Below, in pieces: positions 6,564-7,888 of a stretch of DNA of 7,888 bases (its first letter is position 1; the number at the start of each line of letters is the position of its first letter). A program made the translations under genes and the position numbers. The DNA is taken from the NCBI GenBank assembly GCA_013361595.1, contig JABFXT010000212.1, positions 1 to 7,888 on the forward strand. The letters run 5' to 3'. This DNA comes from Nocardia sp. Lineage in GTDB: Bacteria > Actinomycetota > Actinomycetes > Mycobacteriales > Mycobacteriaceae. The notes under the pieces were generated by a model. The model did not search any database, was not told the DNA's origin, and was given only the letters and a program-made list of their open reading frames with translations.

Positions 6564-7241
6564 GTGCGAACTCAGTTCACCAACGAGCTCGTCGCGCTGA
6601 CCGCGGATCTGACGCAGATGTGCCGCATCACCCACGAAGCGGCCGAACGTGTGACCGATGCCGTCGTCGGGGCCGACCTCACCGCGACCTACGAGGTCTT
6701 CGCCCTCGACGAGCGCCTGCAGACGATGTTCGGCGCCTGCGAGGCGCGCACCGTCGTCTTGCTCGCGCTACAGGCGCCGGTCGCCCGCGATCTACGGCAT
6801 GTGGTGACCGCGATCCAGATCGCCGGGGAGCTGTCCCGGATCGGTCGGCTGTTCAGCCGGGTGGCAGATCAGGTGTACCGAACCCATCCCGACCCGATCG
6901 CCCCGCCACCCGTACTCGAGATACTGGCACAGATGGCCGGCCTCACCGCCGAATGCACTTTCCGTGCCCAGCACGCCGTCACCCGCGGCCGGCACACCCC
7001 CGCCGACGACACCGGCGCGGCGGCCATGCAGTCCCTCGACCGGAAACTGCACAACGCGCTGTCGGCGACCGCCGGTACCGCCACCGAGGCCGCCATCACC
7101 CTCGCCCTGATCGGCCACAAGTTGTCGCGCATCCTGGACCACACCGATCGGATCGAGCGGTTGATCCACTTCCTGGATACCGGCATCCCGCCGACCGCCC
7201 AGTTCCTCCCCGACGACGAGGCCGCCGAGATCGCGGAATGA
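6564..7241 (+). CDS. PhoU-like protein (phosphate signalling family), divergent metal sites
   Basis: PhoU homologue of 225 aa from the GTG at 6564, all-helical, with two tandem three-helix bundles (about 1-108 and 115-207). PhoU proteins act in the cytoplasm and link the Pst phosphate transporter to the sensor kinase that controls the Pho regulon. Mycobacterial PhoY1 and PhoY2 are 213-221 aa. The start at 6564 gives VRTQFTNEL, matching the family's usual MRT.(Y/F)...L opening. ATG at 6546 adds six residues and has GGAG upstream, so it remains possible. APVARDLRHVVTAIQIA (71-87) is the family's most recognisable segment. The usual ERxxD-type metal-ligand motif reads SRIGR (91-95) in the first bundle and SRILD followed by His (188-193) in the second, so the leading Glu is Ser in both. 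No pst genes are in view, so this may be a specialised paralogue. Confidence 0.88.
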   Translation: MRTQFTNELVALTADLTQMCRITHEAAERVTDAVVGADLTATYEVFALDERLQTMFGACEARTVVLLALQAPVARDLRHVVTAIQIAGELSRIGRLFSRVADQVYRTHPDPIAPPPVLEILAQMAGLTAECTFRAQHAVTRGRHTPADDTGAAAMQSLDRKLHNALSATAGTATEAAITLALIGHKLSRILDHTDRIERLIHFLDTGIPPTAQFLPDDEAAEIAE

Positions 7242-7319
7242 AGCCCGGACCCGACCGCGCTACCCCCACCGGGCCGATCGGGCCGGTTCGCTCCCAATCA
7301 TGGGAATTCCCTATGCTTT
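7242..7319. other. Downstream region of the phoU-like gene with weak hairpins
   Basis: An imperfect GC-rich hairpin (7269-7288, ACCGG...CCGGT around GATC, one G-G mismatch) begins 28 nt after the stop. A small stem TCCCA/TGGGA (7292-7305) and the 10-bp palindrome GGGAATTCCC (7302-7311) follow, then CTTTT. Together they could end phoU transcription. TATGCT (7312-7317) also resembles a -10 element, but no convincing -35 goes with it. Confidence 0.25.
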
Positions 7320-7481
7320 TCACCTGAAGGCGGATCGGCGTACACCCGGAGTCGGGATACGGGCCACCTGCCGGACACCATCCACATCTTCATATCGAAA
7401 GACCGGCCGGATCCACTCCGGCCCCCAGTACGTCACAGCGAGCGCACCCGGTGCGGAAACGACCACGGGTCTCCCCCTCAT
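7320..7481 (-). CDS. Doubtful small hypothetical protein
   Basis: A 53-codon ORF from ATG 7481. Its C-terminal half, including TYWGPEWIRPVFRYEDVDGV (17-36), has a protein-like mix of aromatic and acidic residues unlike the Arg/Pro/Gly-rich shadow frames around it. Against it: third-position GC is clearly lower than in neighbouring genes, no good Shine-Dalgarno is seen, and I recognise no domain. GTG at the codon before Thr17 would give a 38-residue version. It may be real, a decayed fragment or chance. Confidence 0.28.
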   Translation of the reverse strand: MRGRPVVVSAPGALAVTYWGPEWIRPVFRYEDVDGVRQVARIPTPGVRRSAFR

Positions 7482-7564
7482 CAAGCCCCGCGGTGCGTCG
7501 CGGTCACCGGTCCGGACAACCGGCCCGCGACTCGCGCCGGGGATACACCGCCCTCGTTCGTGAC

Positions 7565-7615
7565 AAGCCCACCCCCGAGTCGGCGCCGGCACGGCGACTC
7601 GGGGGTGGCGCGCTT
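7565..7615. terminator. Long perfect-stem hairpin, terminator-like
   Basis: CCACCCCCGAGTCG (7569-7582) pairs perfectly with CGACTCGGGGGTGG (7595-7608) around a 12-nt loop, a 14-bp GC-rich stem. AAGC (7565-7568) can also pair with GCTT (7612-7615) across a 3-nt bulge. There is no T-run on either side, which is common for actinobacterial terminators. It sits between the phoU-like gene and the gene starting at 7828, both on the plus strand. It would insulate that gene's leader from read-through. Confidence 0.5.
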
Positions 7616-7623
7616 ACGGAACA

Positions 7624-7720
7624 GGAATACCCCGCGCGCTCACCGGGTACTCCGGGTCAGGTATGCCGAATCTCACACCGGACAGTAGCTTTCGGTTAGC
7701 TGACCGGCCGGTAGCTTGAC
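7624..7720 (+). promoter_or_regulatory. Repeat- and palindrome-rich upstream region of the gene at 7828
   Basis: GGAATACC (7624-7631) can pair with GGTATGCC (7660-7667), 7 of 8 positions, around an inner CCGG/CCGG stem. TAGCT occurs three times (7686, 7697, 7712), the first two exactly 11 bp apart. The 10-bp palindrome ACCGGCCGGT (7703-7712) lies between the second and third copies, making a near-symmetric block flanked by AGCT on both sides. TTGACG (7716-7721) follows and resembles a -35 element, though no good -10 is seen 17 nt downstream. This may be an operator for a dimeric regulator; I do not recognise the site. Confidence 0.3.
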
Positions 7721-7827
7721 GCTCGGCACATCCCGGTACCTCGGCAAGGAATTTCGTTGAAGCGCACAGAAAATCAATACGCACCGGGCGTCGAGCCCAT
7801 CGCCCATCGATCAGCGGAGGTCCGGCG

Positions 7828-7888
7828 ATGAACTCGCTGCTGTCTGCCCTGCCCACTCCGGCACGTAAGTTCGCCGCCCTCGTCGTCC
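7828..7888 (+). CDS. Start of an unidentified protein, cut by the right edge
   Basis: The ATG at 7828 is preceded by GCGGAGG at 7814-7820, a strong Shine-Dalgarno with 7-nt spacing. Twenty complete codons are visible: MNSLLSALPTPARKFAALVV. A basic pair (Arg-Lys) followed by a hydrophobic run suggests the start of a signal peptide or membrane helix. Codon third positions are G/C-rich except near the start. Too little is present to name a family. Confidence 0.65.
   Translation, partial: MNSLLSALPTPARKFAALVV

Noticed and set aside
6459..6635. Upstream extension of the nitroreductase frame to 6635
   Set aside because: It runs over the start of the divergent phoU-like gene and is not family-like before the ATG at 6458.
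7300..7563. An 87-codon plus-strand frame ending just before the hairpin
   Set aside because: It is rich in Arg, Thr, Pro and Ser without any recognisable pattern, there is no Shine-Dalgarno, and third-position GC is low.
7681..7720. Resemblance to the end of a c-di-AMP (ydaO) riboswitch: GGTCAGCTAACC on the minus strand
   Set aside because: Only this short stretch matches. The other conserved blocks of that riboswitch are not found nearby, and it would point away from the plus-strand gene.
7614..7856. An 80-codon minus-strand frame ending just before the 7569-7608 hairpin
   Set aside because: It overlaps the strong Shine-Dalgarno and start of the plus-strand gene at 7828, has mixed third-position bases, and shows no domain. 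The stop next to the hairpin alone is not enough.
1..7888. CRISPR arrays, tRNA or rRNA genes, insertion sequences, phage or attachment sites
   Set aside because: I saw no regular direct repeats with spacers, no tRNA-like cloverleaf, no transposase or integrase motifs and no terminal inverted repeats.

Overview
The window looks like the chromosome of a high-GC, mycolic-acid-type actinomycete, most likely Nocardia or a close relative. The evidence is strong G/C bias in third codon positions, an actinobacterial YrbE/Mce operon with overlapping genes, a deazaflavin (F420)-type nitroreductase-family protein, and an actinobacterial PhoU-like protein. Genus assignment is inference.

Positions 1-5788 (minus strand) hold the 5' part of an mce operon. 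Reading in the direction of transcription the order is yrbEA, yrbEB, then four MCE proteins in the A, B, C and D positions. The D gene runs off the left edge. Both YrbE proteins are MlaE-type ABC permeases. Each MCE protein has one N-terminal membrane anchor followed by an MCE domain and a helical region outside the membrane. Together they should form a lipid or sterol importer in the cell envelope. No ATPase (MceG/Mkl type) is encoded here, as is usual for actinobacterial mce loci. The genes are tightly packed: start and stop codons overlap at four of the five junctions, and the yrbEB-mceA junction has a 6-nt gap.

Positions 5789-6062 are the upstream control region of the operon. It contains a 14-bp palindrome at 6006-6019 that fits the KstR (cholesterol-catabolism repressor) pattern TnnAACnnGTTnnA exactly, a second perfect palindrome, a weak promoter candidate, and a possible 17-codon leader peptide whose stop overlaps a plausible yrbEA start. 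If the operator works, this operon belongs to the sterol-responsive regulon, like mce4 of mycobacteria and rhodococci.

Positions 6063-6458 (minus) encode a small deazaflavin-dependent nitroreductase-family protein. It is divergent from a PhoU-like protein on the plus strand (6564-7241) that lacks the usual metal-ligand glutamates in both helical bundles.

Positions 7242-7827 contain no convincing gene. They hold a perfect 14-bp stem hairpin (7569-7608), a weak small minus-strand ORF (7320-7481), and a repeat- and palindrome-rich leader. That leader precedes a new plus-strand gene that starts at 7828 behind a strong Shine-Dalgarno sequence and is cut by the right edge.

The main content is a known class of transporter. 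The less ordinary points are the KstR-like operator, the leader ORF, the short A-position MCE protein, the altered PhoU motifs and the structured 7569-7720 region.
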